Assembly (NCBI GenBank): GCA_018806985.1
Contig: JADANN010000466.1
Coordinates: 1,116,001 to 1,180,000, forward strand
Length of the DNA: 64,000 nucleotides
From: Angiostrongylus vasorum
Lineage: Eukaryota > Nematoda > Chromadorea > Rhabditida > Metastrongylidae
Direction: 5' to 3'
The notes under the pieces were generated by a model. That model made no database searches. It had not been told where the DNA came from and saw only the letters and a list, made by a program, of their open reading frames with translations. The position numbers and the translations under genes are program-made. Every line of letters starts with the position of its first letter. Within the stretch, counting starts at the first letter, position 1. Positions 30,701 to 43,930 of the stretch are shown piece after piece.

Positions 30701-33631
30701 AGGTCGAATGGTCGCGAACCAGGACTGAGTGGTCTCGTGGTATGATTCTCGCTTAGGGTGCGAGGGTCCCGGGTATCGATCCCCGGCTCAGCCCAACTTT
30801 TCAACGAATATGGAGTGATTGAGTTTCGTTCATTGTCAAAGAAAGCGTCGCAGTGATGAAATTAGATCTGCCGTTGTAAGGTCGAATACAACGCTACACG
30901 GCTGAGTGGTCTAGTGGTACGATTCTCGCTTAGGGTGCGAGAGGTCCCGGGATCGATCCCCGGCTCAGCCCATCTTTTCAACGAATATGGAGTGATTGAG
31001 TTTCGTTTCATTGTCAAAGAAAGCGTCGCAGTGATGAAATTAGATCTGCCGTTGTAAGGTCGAATGGTCGCGAACCAGGACTGAGTGGTCTCGTGGTATG
31101 ACTCTCGCTCAGGGCGCGAGGTTCCCGTTATCGATCTCCAGCTCAACCCAACTTTTCAACGAATATGGTGAGATTGAGTTCGTTCATTGTCAAAGAAAGC
31201 GTCGCAGTGATGAAATTAGATCTGCCGTTGTAAGGTCGAATACAAGCGTTACACGGCTGAGTGGTCTAGTGGTATGATTCTCGCTTAGGGTGCGAGGGTT
31301 CCGTTATCGATCCCCAGCTCAGCCCATCTTTTCAACGAATATGGAGTGATTGAGTTTGTTTATTGTCAAAGAAAGCGTCGCCAGTGATGAAATTAGATCT
31401 GCCGTTGTAAGGTCTAATGGTCGCGAACCAGGACTGAGTGGTCTCGTGGTATGATTCTCGCTTAGGGGTGCGAGTGGTCCCGGGATCGATCCCCGGCTCA
31501 GCCCATCTTTTCAACGAATATGGAGTGATTGAGTTTCGTTTCATTGTCAAAGAAAGCGTCGCAATGGTAAAACTTAATCTGCCATTCTCAGGTCGAATAC
31601 AACGCTACACGACTGAGTGGTCTAGTGGTATGATTCTCGGTTAGGGTGCGAGGTTCCGTTATCGATCCCCAGCTCAACCCAACTTTTCGACGGATATGGA
31701 GTGATTGAGTTTCGTTCATTGTCAAAGAAAGCGTCGCAGTGATGAAATTAGATCTGCCGTTGTAAGGTCGAATACAACGCTACACGGGACTGAGTGGTCT
31801 AGTGGTATGATTCTCGCTTAGGGTGCGAGAGGTCCCGGGATCGATCCCCGGCTCAGCCCATCTTTTCAACGAATATGGAGTGATTCGAGTTCGTTCATTG
31901 TCAAAGAAAGCGTCGCAGTGATGAAATTAGATCTGCCGTTGTAAGGTCGAATACAAGGTTACACGGCTGAGTGGTCTAGTGGTACGATTCTCGCTTAGGG
32001 TGCGAGAGGTCCCTGGGATCGATCCCCGGCTCAGCCCATCTTTTCAACGAATATGGAGTGATTGAGTTTGTTTCATTGTCAAAGAAAGCGTCGCAATGGT
32101 AAAACTTAATCTGCCATTCTCAGGTCGAATACAACGCTACACGGCTGAGTGGTCTAGTGGTATGATTCTCGGTTAGGGTGCGAGGTTCCCGTTATCGATC
32201 CCCAGCTCAACCCAACTTTTCGACGGATATGGAGTGATTCAGTTCGTTCATTGTCAAAGAAAGCGTCGCAATGGTAAAACTTAGATCTGCCATTCTCAGG
32301 TCGAATACAACGCTACACGACTGAGTGGTCTAGTGGTATGATTCTCGCTTAGGGTGCGAGGGTCCCGGGATCGATCCCCAGCTCAGCCCAACTTTTCGAC
32401 GGATATGGAGTGATTCAGTTCGTTCATTGTCAAAGAAAGCGTCGCAGTGATGAAATTAGATCTGCCGTTGTAAGGTCGAATGGTCGCGAACCAGGACTGA
32501 GTGGTCTCGTGGTATGACTCTCGCTCAGGGCGCGAGGTTCCGTTATCGATCCCCAGCTCAACCCAACATTTTCAACGAATATGGAGTGATTGAGTTCGTT
32601 CATTGTCAAAGAAAGCGTCGCAGTGATGAAAACTTAGATCTGCCGTTGTCAGGTCGAATACAAGGCTACACGGCTGAGTGGTCTAGTGGTATGATTCTCG
32701 CTTAGGGTGCGAGTGGTCCTGGGATCGATCCCCGGCTCAGCCCATCTTTTCAACGAATATGGAGTGATTGAGTTTGTTTATTGTCAAAGAAAGCGTCGCA
32801 GTGATGAAAACTTAGATCTGCCGTTTCTCAGGTCGAATACAACGCGATACACGGGACTGAGTGGTCTAGTGGTATGATTCTCGCTTAGGGGTGCGAGTGG
32901 TCCCGGGTATCGATCCCCGGCTCAGCCCAACTTTTTCAACGAATATGGAGTGATTGAGTTCGTTCATTGTCAAAGAAAGCGTCGCAGTGATGAAATTAGA
33001 TCTGCCGTTGTAAGGTCGAATACAACGCTACACGACTGAGTGGTCTAGTGGTATGATTCTCGGTTAGGGTGCGAGGTTCCGTTATCGATCCCCAGCTCAA
33101 CCCAACTTTTTCGACGGATATGGAGTGATTGAGTTCGTTCATTGTCAAAGAAAGCGTCGCAGTGATGAAATTAGATCTGCCGTTGTAAGGTCGAATACAA
33201 GGTTACACGGCTGAGTGGTCTAGTGGTATGATTCTCGCTTAGGGTGCGAGTGGTCCTGGGATCGATCCCCGGCTCAGCCCATCTTTTTCAACGAATATGG
33301 AGTGATTGAGTTTGTTTATTGTCAAAGAAAGCGTCGCCAGTGATGAAATTAGATCTGCCGTTGTAAGGTCGAATGGTCGCGAACCAGGACTGAGTGGTCT
33401 CGTGGTATGATTCTCGCTTAGGGGGTGCGAGTGGTCCCGGGATCGATCCCCGGCTCAGCCCATCTTTTCAACGAATATGGAGTGATTGAGTTCGTTCATT
33501 GTCAAAGAAAGCGTCGCAGTGATGAAATTAGATCTGCCGTTGTAAGGTCGAATACAAGGTTACACGGCTGAGTGGTCTAGTGGTATGATTCTCGCTTAGG
33601 GTGCGAGTGGTCCCTGGGATCGATCCCCGGC

Positions 33632-35236
33632 TCAGCCCATCTTTTCAACGAATATGGAGTGATTGAGTTTGTTTATTGTCAAAGAAAGCGTCGCAGTGAT
33701 GAAATTAGATCTGCCGTTGTAAGGTCGAATGGTCGCGAACCAGGACTGAGTGGTCTCGTGGTATGATTCTCGCTTAGGGGTGCGAGTGGTTCCGTTATCG
33801 ATCCCCAGCTCAACCCAACTTTTCAACGAATATGGAGTGATTGAGTTCGTTCATTGTCAAAGAAAGCGTCGCAGTGATGAAATTAGATCTGCCGTTGTAA
33901 GGTCGAATACAAGGTTACACGGCTGAGTGGTCTAGTGGTATGATTCTCGCTTAGGGTGCGAGTGGTCCTGGGATCGATCCCCGGCTCAGCCCATCTTTTC
34001 AACGAATATGGAGTGATTGAGTTTGTTTATTGTCAAAGAAAGCGTCGCAGTGATGAAATTAGATCTGCCGTTGTAAGGTCGAATGGTCGCGAACCAGGAC
34101 TGAGTGGTCTCGTGGTATGACTCTCGCTCAGGGCGCGAGGTTCCGTTATCGATCTCCAGCTCAACCCAACTTTTCAACGAATATGGTGAGATTGAGTTCG
34201 TTCATTGTCAAAGAAAGCGTCGCAGTGATGAAATTAGATCTGCCGTTGTAAGGTCGAATACAAGGTTACACGGCTGAGTGGTCTAGTGGTATGATTCTCG
34301 CTTAGGGTGCGAGTGGTCCCTGGGATCGATCCCCGGCTCAGCCCATCTTTTCAACGAATATGGAGTGATTGAGTTTGTTTATTGTCAAAGAAAGCGTCGC
34401 AGTGATGAAATTAGATCTGCCGTTGTAAGGTCGAATGGTCGCGAACCAGGACTGAGTGGTCTCGTGGTATGACTCTCGCTCAGGGCGCGAGGTTCCGTTA
34501 TCGATCTCCAGCTCAACCCAACTTTTCAACGAATATGGTGAGATTGAGTTCGTTCATTGTCAAAGAAAGCGTCGCAGTGATGAAATTAGATCTGCCGTTG
34601 TAAGGTCGAATACAAGGTTACACGGCTGAGTGGTCTAGTGGTATGATTCTCGCTTAGGGTGCGAGTGGTCCCTGGGATCGATCCCCGGCTCAGCCCATCT
34701 TTTCAACGAATATGGAGTGATTGAGTTTGTTTATTGTCAAAGAAAGCGTCGCAGTGATGAAATTAGATCTGCCGTTGTAAGGTCGAATGGTCGCGAACCA
34801 GGACTGAGTGGTCTCGTGGTATGATTCTCGCTCAGGGCGCGAGGTTCCGTTATCGATCTCCAGCTCAACCCAACTTTTCAACGAATATGGTGAGATTGAG
34901 TTCGTTCATTGTCAAAGAAAGCGTCGCAGTGATGAAATTAGATCTGCCGTTGTAAGGTCGAATACAAGGTTACACGGCTGAGTGGTCTAGTGGTATGATT
35001 CTCGCTTAGGGTGCGAGTGGTCCTGGGATCGATCCCCGGCTCAGCCCATCTTTTTCAACGAATATGGAGTGATTGAGTTTGTTTATTGTCAAAGAAAGCG
35101 TCGCAGTGATGAAATTAGATCTGCCGTTGTAAGGTCGAATGGTCGCGAACCAGGACTGAGTGGTCTCGTGGTATGATTCTCGCTTAGGGGTGCGAGTGGT
35201 CCCGGGATCGATCCCCGGCTCAGCCCATCTTTTCAA
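33632..35236 (+). repeat. 352-bp dimer higher-order repeat
   Basis: Two alternating unit types, one ending AACCCAACTTTTCAACG and one ending CAGCCCATCTTTTCAACG, repeat with period about 352. Equivalent points lie at 33,632, 33,986, 34,338 and 34,690, and the last three copies are almost identical over a 190-base block. A fifth, less regular copy follows. Confidence 0.75.
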
Positions 35237-36042
35237 CGAATATGGAGTGATTGAGTTCGTTCATTGTCAAAGAAAGCGTCGCAGTGATGAAATTAGATCT
35301 GCCGTTCTCAGGTCGAATACAAGGCTACACGGCTGAGTGGTCTAGTGGTATGATTCTCGCTTAGGGTGCGAGTGGTCCTGGATCGATCCCCGGCTCAGCC
35401 CATCTTTTCAACGAATATGGAGTGATTGAGTTTGTTTCATTGTCAAAGAAAGCGTCGCAGTGATGAAATTAGATCTGCCGTTGTAAGGTCGAATACAACG
35501 CGTACCACGACTGAGTGGTCTAGTGGTATGATTCTCGCTTAGGGGTGCGAGAGGTCCCGGGATCGATCCCCGGCTCAGCCCAACTTTTCAACGAATATGG
35601 AGAGATTGAGTTCGTTCATTGTCAAAGAAAGCGTCGCAGTGATGAAATTAGATCTGCCGTTGTAAGGTCGAATACAACGCTACACGGCTGAGTGGTCTAG
35701 TGGTATGATTCTCGCTTAGGGTGCGAGAGGTCCCTGGGATCGATCCCCGGCTCAGCCCATCTTTTCAACGAATATGGAGTGATTGAGTTCGTTCATTGTC
35801 AAAGAAAGCGTCGCAGTGATGAAATTAGATCTGCCGTTGTAAGGTCGAATACAACGCGTACCACGGCTGAGTGGTCTAGTGGTACGATTCTCGCTTAGGG
35901 TGCGAGAGGTCCCGAAATCGATCCCCAGCTTTCAGCCCAACTTTTCAACGAATATGGAGAGATTGAGTTCGTTCATTGTCAAAGAAAGCGTCGCAGTGAT
36001 GAAATTAGATCTGCCGTTGTAAGGTCGAATACAAGGTTACAC

Positions 36043-36114
36043 GGCTGAGTGGTCTAGTGGTATGATTCTCGCTTAGGGTGCGAGAGGTCCCGGGATCGAT
36101 CCCCGGCTCAGCCC
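36043..36114 (+). tRNA. tRNA-Pro(AGG)-like, intact cloverleaf
   Basis: Sequence identical to the reference unit at 27,702-27,773 across the 72-nt body, in an L1 spacer context. Confidence 0.5.
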
Positions 36115-36574
36115 ATCTTTTCAACGAATATGGAGTGATTGAGTTTGTTTATTGTCAAAGAAAGCGTCGCCAGTGATGAAATTAGATCTGCCGTTGTAAG
36201 GTCGAATGGTCGCGAACCAGGACTGAGTGGTCTCGTGGTATGATTCTCGCTTAGGGTGCGAGGGTCCCGGGAAATCGATCCCCGGCTCAGCCCAACTTTT
36301 CAACGAATATGGAGTGATTGAGTTCGTTCATTGTCAAAGAAAGCGTCGCAGTGATGAAATTAGATCTGCCGTTGTAAGGTCGAATACAACGCTACACGGC
36401 TGAGTGGTCTAGTGGTATGATTCTCGCTTAGGGTGCGAGAGGTCCTGGAAATCGATCCCCGGCTCAGCCCATCTTTTCAACGAATATGGAGTGATTGAGT
36501 TCGTTCATTGTCAAAGAAAGCGTCGCAGTGATGAAATTAGATCTGCCGTTGTAAGGTCGAATACAACGCTACAC

Positions 36575-36646
36575 GGCTGAGTGGTCTAGTGGTATGATTC
36601 TCGCTTAGGGTGCGAGAGGTCCCGGGATCGATCCCCGGCTCAGCCC
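36575..36646 (+). tRNA. tRNA-Pro(AGG)-like, intact cloverleaf
   Basis: Body identical to the reference unit. It lies two units upstream of another identical body at 36,929. Confidence 0.5.
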
Positions 36647-36928
36647 ATCTTTTCAACGAATATGGAGTGATTCAGTTCGTTCATTGTCAAAGAAAGCGTC
36701 GCAGTGATGAAATTAGATCTGCCGTTGTAAGGTCGAATACAACGCTACCACGACTGAGTGGTCTAGTGGTATGATTCTCGCTTAGGGTGCGAGAGGTCCC
36801 GAAATCGATCCCCGGTTTCAGCACAACTTTTCAACGAATATGGAGAGATTGAGTTCGTTCATTGTCAAAGAAAGCGTCGCAGTGATGAAATTAGATCTGC
36901 CGTTGTAAGGTCGAATACAACGCTACAC

Positions 36929-37000
36929 GGCTGAGTGGTCTAGTGGTATGATTCTCGCTTAGGGTGCGAGAGGTCCCGGGATCGATCCCCGGCTCAGCCC
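36929..37000 (+). tRNA. tRNA-Pro(AGG)-like, intact cloverleaf
   Basis: Body identical to the reference unit. The unit between it and 36,575 has a damaged T stem (CCCGAAATCG). Confidence 0.5.
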
Positions 37001-40000
37001 ATCTTTTCAACGAATATGGAGTGATTCGAGTTCGTTCATTGTCAAAGAAAGCGTCGCAGTGATGAAATTAGATCTGCCGTTGTAAGGTCGAATACAAGGC
37101 TACACGGCTGAGTGGTCTAGTGGTATGATTCTCGCTTAGGGTGCGAGAGGTCCTGGAAATCGATCCCCGGCTCAGCCCATCTTTTCAACGAATATGGAGT
37201 GATTGAGTTCGTTCATTGTCAAAGAAAGCGTCGCAGTGATGAAATTAGATCTGCCGTTGTAAGGTCGAATGGTCGCGAACCAGGACTGAGTGGTCTCGTG
37301 GTATGATTCTCGCTTAGGGTGCGAGAGGTCCCGTTATCGATCTCCAGCTCAGCCCCAACTTTTCAACGAATATGGAGAGATTGAGTTCGTTCATTGTCAA
37401 AGAAAGCGTCGCAGTGATGAAATTAGATCTGCCGTTGTCAGGTCGAATACAAGGTTACACGGCTGAGTGGTCTAGTGGTATGATTCTCGCTTAGGGTGCG
37501 AGAGGTCCCTGGGATCGATCCCCGGCTCAGCCCATCTTTTCAACGAATATGGAGTGATTGAGTTCGTTCATTGTCAAAGAAAGCGTCGCAGTGATGAAAA
37601 CTTAGATCTGCCGTTGTAAGGTCGAATGCAACGCTACACGACTGAGTGGTCTAGTGGTATGATTCTCGCTTAGGGTGCGAGAGGTCCCGGGATCGATCCC
37701 CGGCTCAGCCCATCTTTTCAACGAATATGGAGTGATTCGAGTTCGTTCATTGTCAAAGAAAGCGTCGCAGTGATGAAATTAGATCTGCCGTTGTAAGGTC
37801 GAATACAAGGTTACACGGCTGAGTGGTCTAGTGGTATGATTCTCGCTTAGGGTGCGAGAGGTCCCGAAATCGATCCCCGGCTCAGCCCAACTTTTCAACG
37901 AATATGGAGTGATTGAGTTCGTTCATTGTCAAAGAAAGCGTCGCAGTGATGAAATTAGATCTGCCGTTGTAAGGTCGAATACAAGCGCTACACGGCTGAG
38001 TGGTCTAGTGGTATGATTCTCGCTTAGGGTGCGAGTGGTCCCTGGGATCGATCCCCGGCTCAGCCCATCTTTTCAACGAATATGGAGTGATTGAGTTTCG
38101 TTTCATTGTCAAAGAAAGCGTCGCAATGGTAAAACTTAATCTGCCATTCTCAGGTCGAATACAACGCTACACGACTGAGTGGTCTAGTGGTATGATTCTC
38201 GGTTAGGGTGCGAGTGGTCCCGGGATCGATCCCCGGCTCAGCCCATCTTTTCAACGAATATGGAGTGATTGAGTTCGTTCATTGTCAAAGAAAGCGTCGC
38301 AGTGATGAAATTAGATCTGCCGTTGTAAGGTCGAATACAACGCTACACGACTGAGTGGTCTAGTGGTATGATTCTCGCTTAGGGTGCGAGGTTCCGTTAT
38401 CGATCCCCAGCTCAACCCAACTTTTCAACGGATATGGAGTGATTCAGTTCGTTCATTGTCAAAGAAAGCGTCGCAGTGATGAAATTAGATCTGCCGTTGT
38501 AAGGTCGAATACAACGCTACACGGCTGAGTGGTCTAGTGGTATGATTCTCGCTTAGGGTGCGAGTGGTCCCTGGGATCGATCCCCGGCTCAGCCCATCTT
38601 TTCAACGAATATGGAGTGATTGAGTTTGTTTATTGTCAAAGAAAGCGTCGCCAGTGATGAAATTAGATCTGCCGTTGTAAGGTCTAATGGTCGCGAACCA
38701 GGACTGAGTGGTCTCGTGGTATGATTCTCGCTTAGGGGTGCGAGTGGTCCCGGGATCGATCCCCGGCTCAGCCCATCTTTTCAACGAATATGGAGTGATT
38801 GAGTTCGTTCATTGTCAAAGAAAGCGTCGCAGTGATGAAATTAGATCTGCCGTTGTAAGGTCGAATACAACGTTACACGGCTGAGTGGTCTAGTGGTATG
38901 ATTCTCGCTTAGGGTGCGAGAGGTCCCTGGGATCGATCCCCGGCTCAGCCCATCTTTTCAACGAATATGGAGTGATTGAGTTTCGTTTCATTGTCAAAGA
39001 AAGCGTCGCAGTGATGAAATTAGATCTGCCGTTGTAAGGTCGAATGGTCGCGAACCACGACTGAGTGGTCTCGTGGTATGATTCTCGCTTAGGGTGCGAG
39101 GGTCCCGTGATCGATCCCCGGCTCAGCCCAACTTTTTCAACGAATATGGAGTGATTGAGTTCGTTTCATTGTCAAAGAAAGCGTCGCAATGGTGAAAACT
39201 TAGATCTGCCATTCTCAGGTCGAATACAACGCTACACGACTGAGTGGTCTAGTGGTATGATTCTCGCTTAGGGTGCGAGAGGTCCCTGGGATCGATCCCC
39301 GGCTCAGCCCATCTTTTCAACGAATATGGAGTGATTGAGTTCGTTCATTGTCAAAGAAAGCGTCGCAATGGTAAAACTTAATCTGCCATTCTCAGGTCGA
39401 ATACAACGCTACACGACTGAGTGGTCTAGTGGTATGATTCTCGGTTAGGGGTGCGAGGTTCCCGTTATCGATCCCCAGCTCAACCCAACTTTTCGACGGA
39501 TATGGAGTGATTCAGTTCGTTCATTGTCAAAGAAAGCGTCGCAGTGATGAAATTAGATCTGCCGTTGTAAGGTCGAATACAACGCTACACGGCTGAGTGG
39601 TCTAGTGGTACGATTCTCGCTTAGGGTGCGAGAGGTCCCGGGATCGATCCCCGGCTGAGCCCATCTTTTCAGCGAACATGGAGTAGATTCAGTTCGTTCA
39701 TTGTCAAAGAAAGCGTCGCAGTGATGAAATTAGATCTGCCGTTGTAAGGTCGAATACAAGGTTACACGGCTGAGTGGTCTAGTGGTACGATTCTCGCTTA
39801 GGGTGCGAGAGGTCCCGGGATCGATCCCCGGCTCAGCCCATCTTTTCAACGAATATGGAGTGATTGAGTTTGTTTCATTGTCAAAGAAAGCGTCGCAATG
39901 GTAAAACTTAATCTGTCATTCTCAGGTCGAATACAAGGCTACACGGCTGAGTGGTCTAGTGGTATGATTCTCGCTTAGGGTGCGAGGTTCCCGGGATCGA

Positions 40001-41547
40001 TCCCCGGCTCAGCCCATCTTTTCAACGAATATGGAGTGATTGAGTTCGTTCATTGTCAAAGAAAGCGTCGCAATGGTAAAACTTAATCTGCCATTCTCAG
40101 GTCGAATACAACGCTACACGACTGAGTGGTCTAGTGGTATGATTCTCGGTTAGGGTGCGAGGTTCCGTTATCGATCCCCAGCTCAACCCAACTTTTCGAC
40201 GGATATGGAGTGATTCAGTTCGTTCATTGTCAAAGAAAGCGTTGCAGTGATGAAATTAGATCTGCCGTTGTAAGGTCGAATGCAACGCGTAACCACGACT
40301 GAGTGGTCTAGTGGTATGATTCTCGCTTAGGGTGCGAGTGGTCCCTGGGATCGATCCCCGGCTCAGCCCATCTTTTCAACGAATATGGAGTGATTGAGTT
40401 CGTTCATTGTCAAAGAAAGCGTCGCAGTGATGAAATTAGATCTGCCGTTGTAAGGTCGAATACAACGCTACCACGGGACTGAGTGGTCTAGTGGTATGAT
40501 TCTCGCTTAGGGTGCGAGTGGTCCCGATCGATCCCCGGCTCAGCCCATCTTTTCAACGAATATGGAGTGATTGAGTTCGTTCATTGTCAAAGAAAGCGTC
40601 GCAATGGTGAAAACTTAGATCTGCCATTCTCAGGTCGAATACAAGGTTACACGGCTGAGTGGTCTAGTGGTATGATTCTCGCTTAGGGTGCGAGTGGTCC
40701 TGGGATCGATCCCCGGCTCAGCCCATCTTTTCAACGAATATGGAGTGATTGAGTTCGTTTCATTGTCAAAGAAAGCGTCGCAGTGATGAAATTAGATCTG
40801 CCGTTGTCAGGTCGAATGGTCGCTACACCAGGACTGAGTGGTCTCAGTGGTATGATTCTCGCTTAGGGGTGCGAGTGGTCCCTGGTATCGATCCCCGGCT
40901 CAGCCCATCTTTTTCAACGAATATGGAGTGATTGAGTTCGTTCATTGTCAAAGAAAGCGTCGCAATGGTAAAACTTAATCTGCCATTCTCAGGTCGAATA
41001 CAACGCTACACGACTGAGTGGTCTAGTGGTATGATTCTCGGTTAGGGTGCGAGTGGTCCCTGGGATCGATCCCCGGCTCAGCCCATCTTTTCAACGAATA
41101 TGGAGTGATTGAGTTCGTTCATTGTCAAAGAAAGCGTCGCAGTGATGAAATTAGATCTGCCGTTGTAAGGTCGAATACAAGGTTACACGGCTGAGTGGTC
41201 TAGTGGTATGATTCTCGCTTAGGGTGCGAGTGGTCCCTGGGATCGATCCCCGGCTCAGCCCATCTTTTTCAACGAATATGGAGTGATTGAGTTTGTTTAT
41301 TGTCAAAGAAAGCGTCGCAGTGATGAAATTAGATCTGCCGTTGTAAGGTCGAATGGTCGCGAACCAGGACTGAGTGGTCTCGTGGTATGATTCTCGCTTA
41401 GGGGTGCGAGTGGTCCCGGGATCGATCCCCGGCTCAGCCCATCTTTTCAACGAATATGGAGTGATTGAGTTCGTTTCATTGTCAAAGAAAGCGTCGCAGT
41501 GATGAAAACTTAGATCTGCCGTTGTAAGGTCGAATACAACGCTACAC

Positions 41548-41619
41548 GGCTGAGTGGTCTAGTGGTATGATTCTCGCTTAGGGTGCGAGTGGTCCCGGGA
41601 TCGATCCCCGGCTCAGCCC
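41548..41619 (+). tRNA. tRNA-Pro(AGG)-like, intact cloverleaf, T44 variant
   Basis: Fully paired, with GCGAGTGG at the variable loop. Confidence 0.45.
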
Positions 41620-42608
41620 ATCTTTTCAACGAATATGGAGTGATTGAGTTCGTTCATTGTCAAAGAAAGCGTCGCAGTGATGAAATTAGATCTGCCGTTG
41701 TAAGGTCGAATACAAGGCTACACGGCTGAGTGGTCTAGTGGTATGATTCTCGCTTAGGGTGCGAGGTTCCGTTATCGATCCCCAGCTCAACCCAACTTTT
41801 CGACGGATATGGAGTGATTCAGTTCGTTCATTGTCAAAGAAAGCGTCGCAGTGATGAAATTAGATCTGCCGTTGTAAGGTCGAATACAAGCGCTACACGG
41901 CTGAGTGGTCTAGTGGTATGATTCTCGCTTAGGGTGCGAGAGGTCCCGGGATCGATCCCTCGGCTCAGCCCATCTTTTCAACGAATATGGAGTGATTGAG
42001 TTTCGTTTATTGTCAAAGAAAGCGTCGCAATGGTAAAACTTAATCTGCCATTCTCAGGTCGAATACAACGCTACACGACTGAGTGGTCTAGTGGTATGAT
42101 TCTCGGTTAGGGTGCGAGGTTCCGTTATCGATCCCCAGCTCAACCCAACTTTTCGACGGATATGGAGTGATTCAGTTCGTTCATTGTCAAAGAAAGCGTC
42201 GCAGTGATGAAATTAGATCTGCCGTTGTAAGGTCGAATACAAGCGTTACCACGACTGAGTGGTCTAGTGGTATGATTCTCGCTTAGGGTGCGAGTGGTCC
42301 CGGGATCGATCCCCGGCTCAGCCCATCTTTTTCAACGAATATGGAGTGATTGAGTTCGTTCATTGTCAAAGAAAGCGTCGCAGTGATGAAATTAGATCTG
42401 CCGTTGTAAGGTCGAATGGTCGCGAACCAGGACTGAGTGGTCTCGTGGTATGATTCTCGCTTAGGGGTGCGAGTGGTCCCGTGATCGATCCCCGGCTCAG
42501 CCCATCTTTTCAACGAATATGGAGAGATTGAGTTCGTTCATTGTCAAAGAAAGCGTCGCAGTGATGAAATTAGATCTGCCGTTGTCAGGTCGAATACAAG
42601 CGTTACAC

Positions 42609-42680
42609 GGCTGAGTGGTCTAGTGGTATGATTCTCGCTTAGGGTGCGAGTGGTCCCGGGATCGATCCCCGGCTCAGCCC
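42609..42680 (+). tRNA. tRNA-Pro(AGG)-like, intact cloverleaf, T44 variant
   Basis: Same body as 41,548-41,619. Confidence 0.45.
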
Positions 42681-43479
42681 ATCTTTTCAACGAATATGGA
42701 GTGATTCAGTTCGTTCATTGTCAAAGAAAGCGTCGCAGTGATGAAATTAGATCTGCCGTTGTAAGGTCGAATACATCGCGTACACGGGACTGAGTGGTCT
42801 AGTGGTATGATTCTCGCTTAGGGTGCGAGAGGTCCCTGGGAAATCGATCCCCGGCTCAGCACAACTTTTCAACGAATATGGAGTGATTGAGTTTCGTTCA
42901 TTGTCAAAGAAAGCGTCGCAGTGATGAAATTAGATCTGCCGTTGTAAGGTCGAATGGTCGCGAACCAGGACTGAGTGGTCTCGTGGTATGATTCTCGCTT
43001 AGGGTGCGAGTGGTCCCGGGATCGATCCCCGGCTCAGCCCATCTTTTCAACGAATATGGAGTGATTGAGTTCGTTCATTGTCAAAGAAAGCGTCGCAATG
43101 GTAAAACTTAATCTGCCATTCTCAGGTCGAATACAACGCTACACGACTGAGTGGTCTAGTGGTATGATTCTCGGTTAGGGTGCGAGGTTCCGTTATCGAT
43201 CCCCAGCTCAACCCAACTTTTCGACGGATATGGAGTGATTGAGTTTCGTTCATTGTCAAAGAAAGCGTCGCAGTGATGAAATTAGATCTGCCGTTGTAAG
43301 GTCGAATACAACGCTACACGGCTGAGTGGTCTAGTGGTACGATTCTCGCTTAGGGTACGAGAGGTCCCGTGATCGATCCCCGGCTGAGCCCATCTTTTCA
43401 GCGAACACGGAGTAATTCAGTTCGTTCATTGTCAAAGAAAGCGTCGCAGTGATGAAATTAGATCTGCCGTTGTAAGGTT

Positions 43480-43930
43480 CCCGGAATGGTCACGAAACCA
43501 GGACTGAGTGGTCTGTGGTATGACTCTCGCTCAGGGCGCGGAGGTTCCCGATATCGATCGCCGCAGCTCAACCCAACTTTTCAACGAATATGGAGCGATT
43601 AAGTTCGTTCATTGTCAAAGAAAGCGTCGCAGTGATGAAATCAGATTCAAGCCGTTGCAAGGTCGAGGAATACAAGGTTACACGGCTGGAGTGGATCTAG
43701 CGAAGCGGATTCTCGCTGAGGTGCGAGAGGTTCGGTTATCGATCCCCAGCTCAACCCAACTTTTCGACGGATATGGAGTGATTCAGTTCGTTCATTGTCA
43801 AAGAAAGCGTCGGCCATTCTCGGGTCGAATCCCAACGCTTTACACGACTGAGTGGTCACAGTGGTATGATCCTCGCTAGGGTGCGAGGTGCTCGGGATCG
43901 ATCAGCTCAGCCCATCGCAGTGATGAAATT
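43480..43930 (+). repeat. Scrambled patch inside the array
   Basis: Two to three units carry many insertions (for example GGTTCCCGGAATGG, GGCTGGAGTGGATCTAGCG), and a deletion at about 43,913 joins CAGCCCATC directly to GCAGTGATG, removing about 50 bases. Flanking units are regular. Confidence 0.65.
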
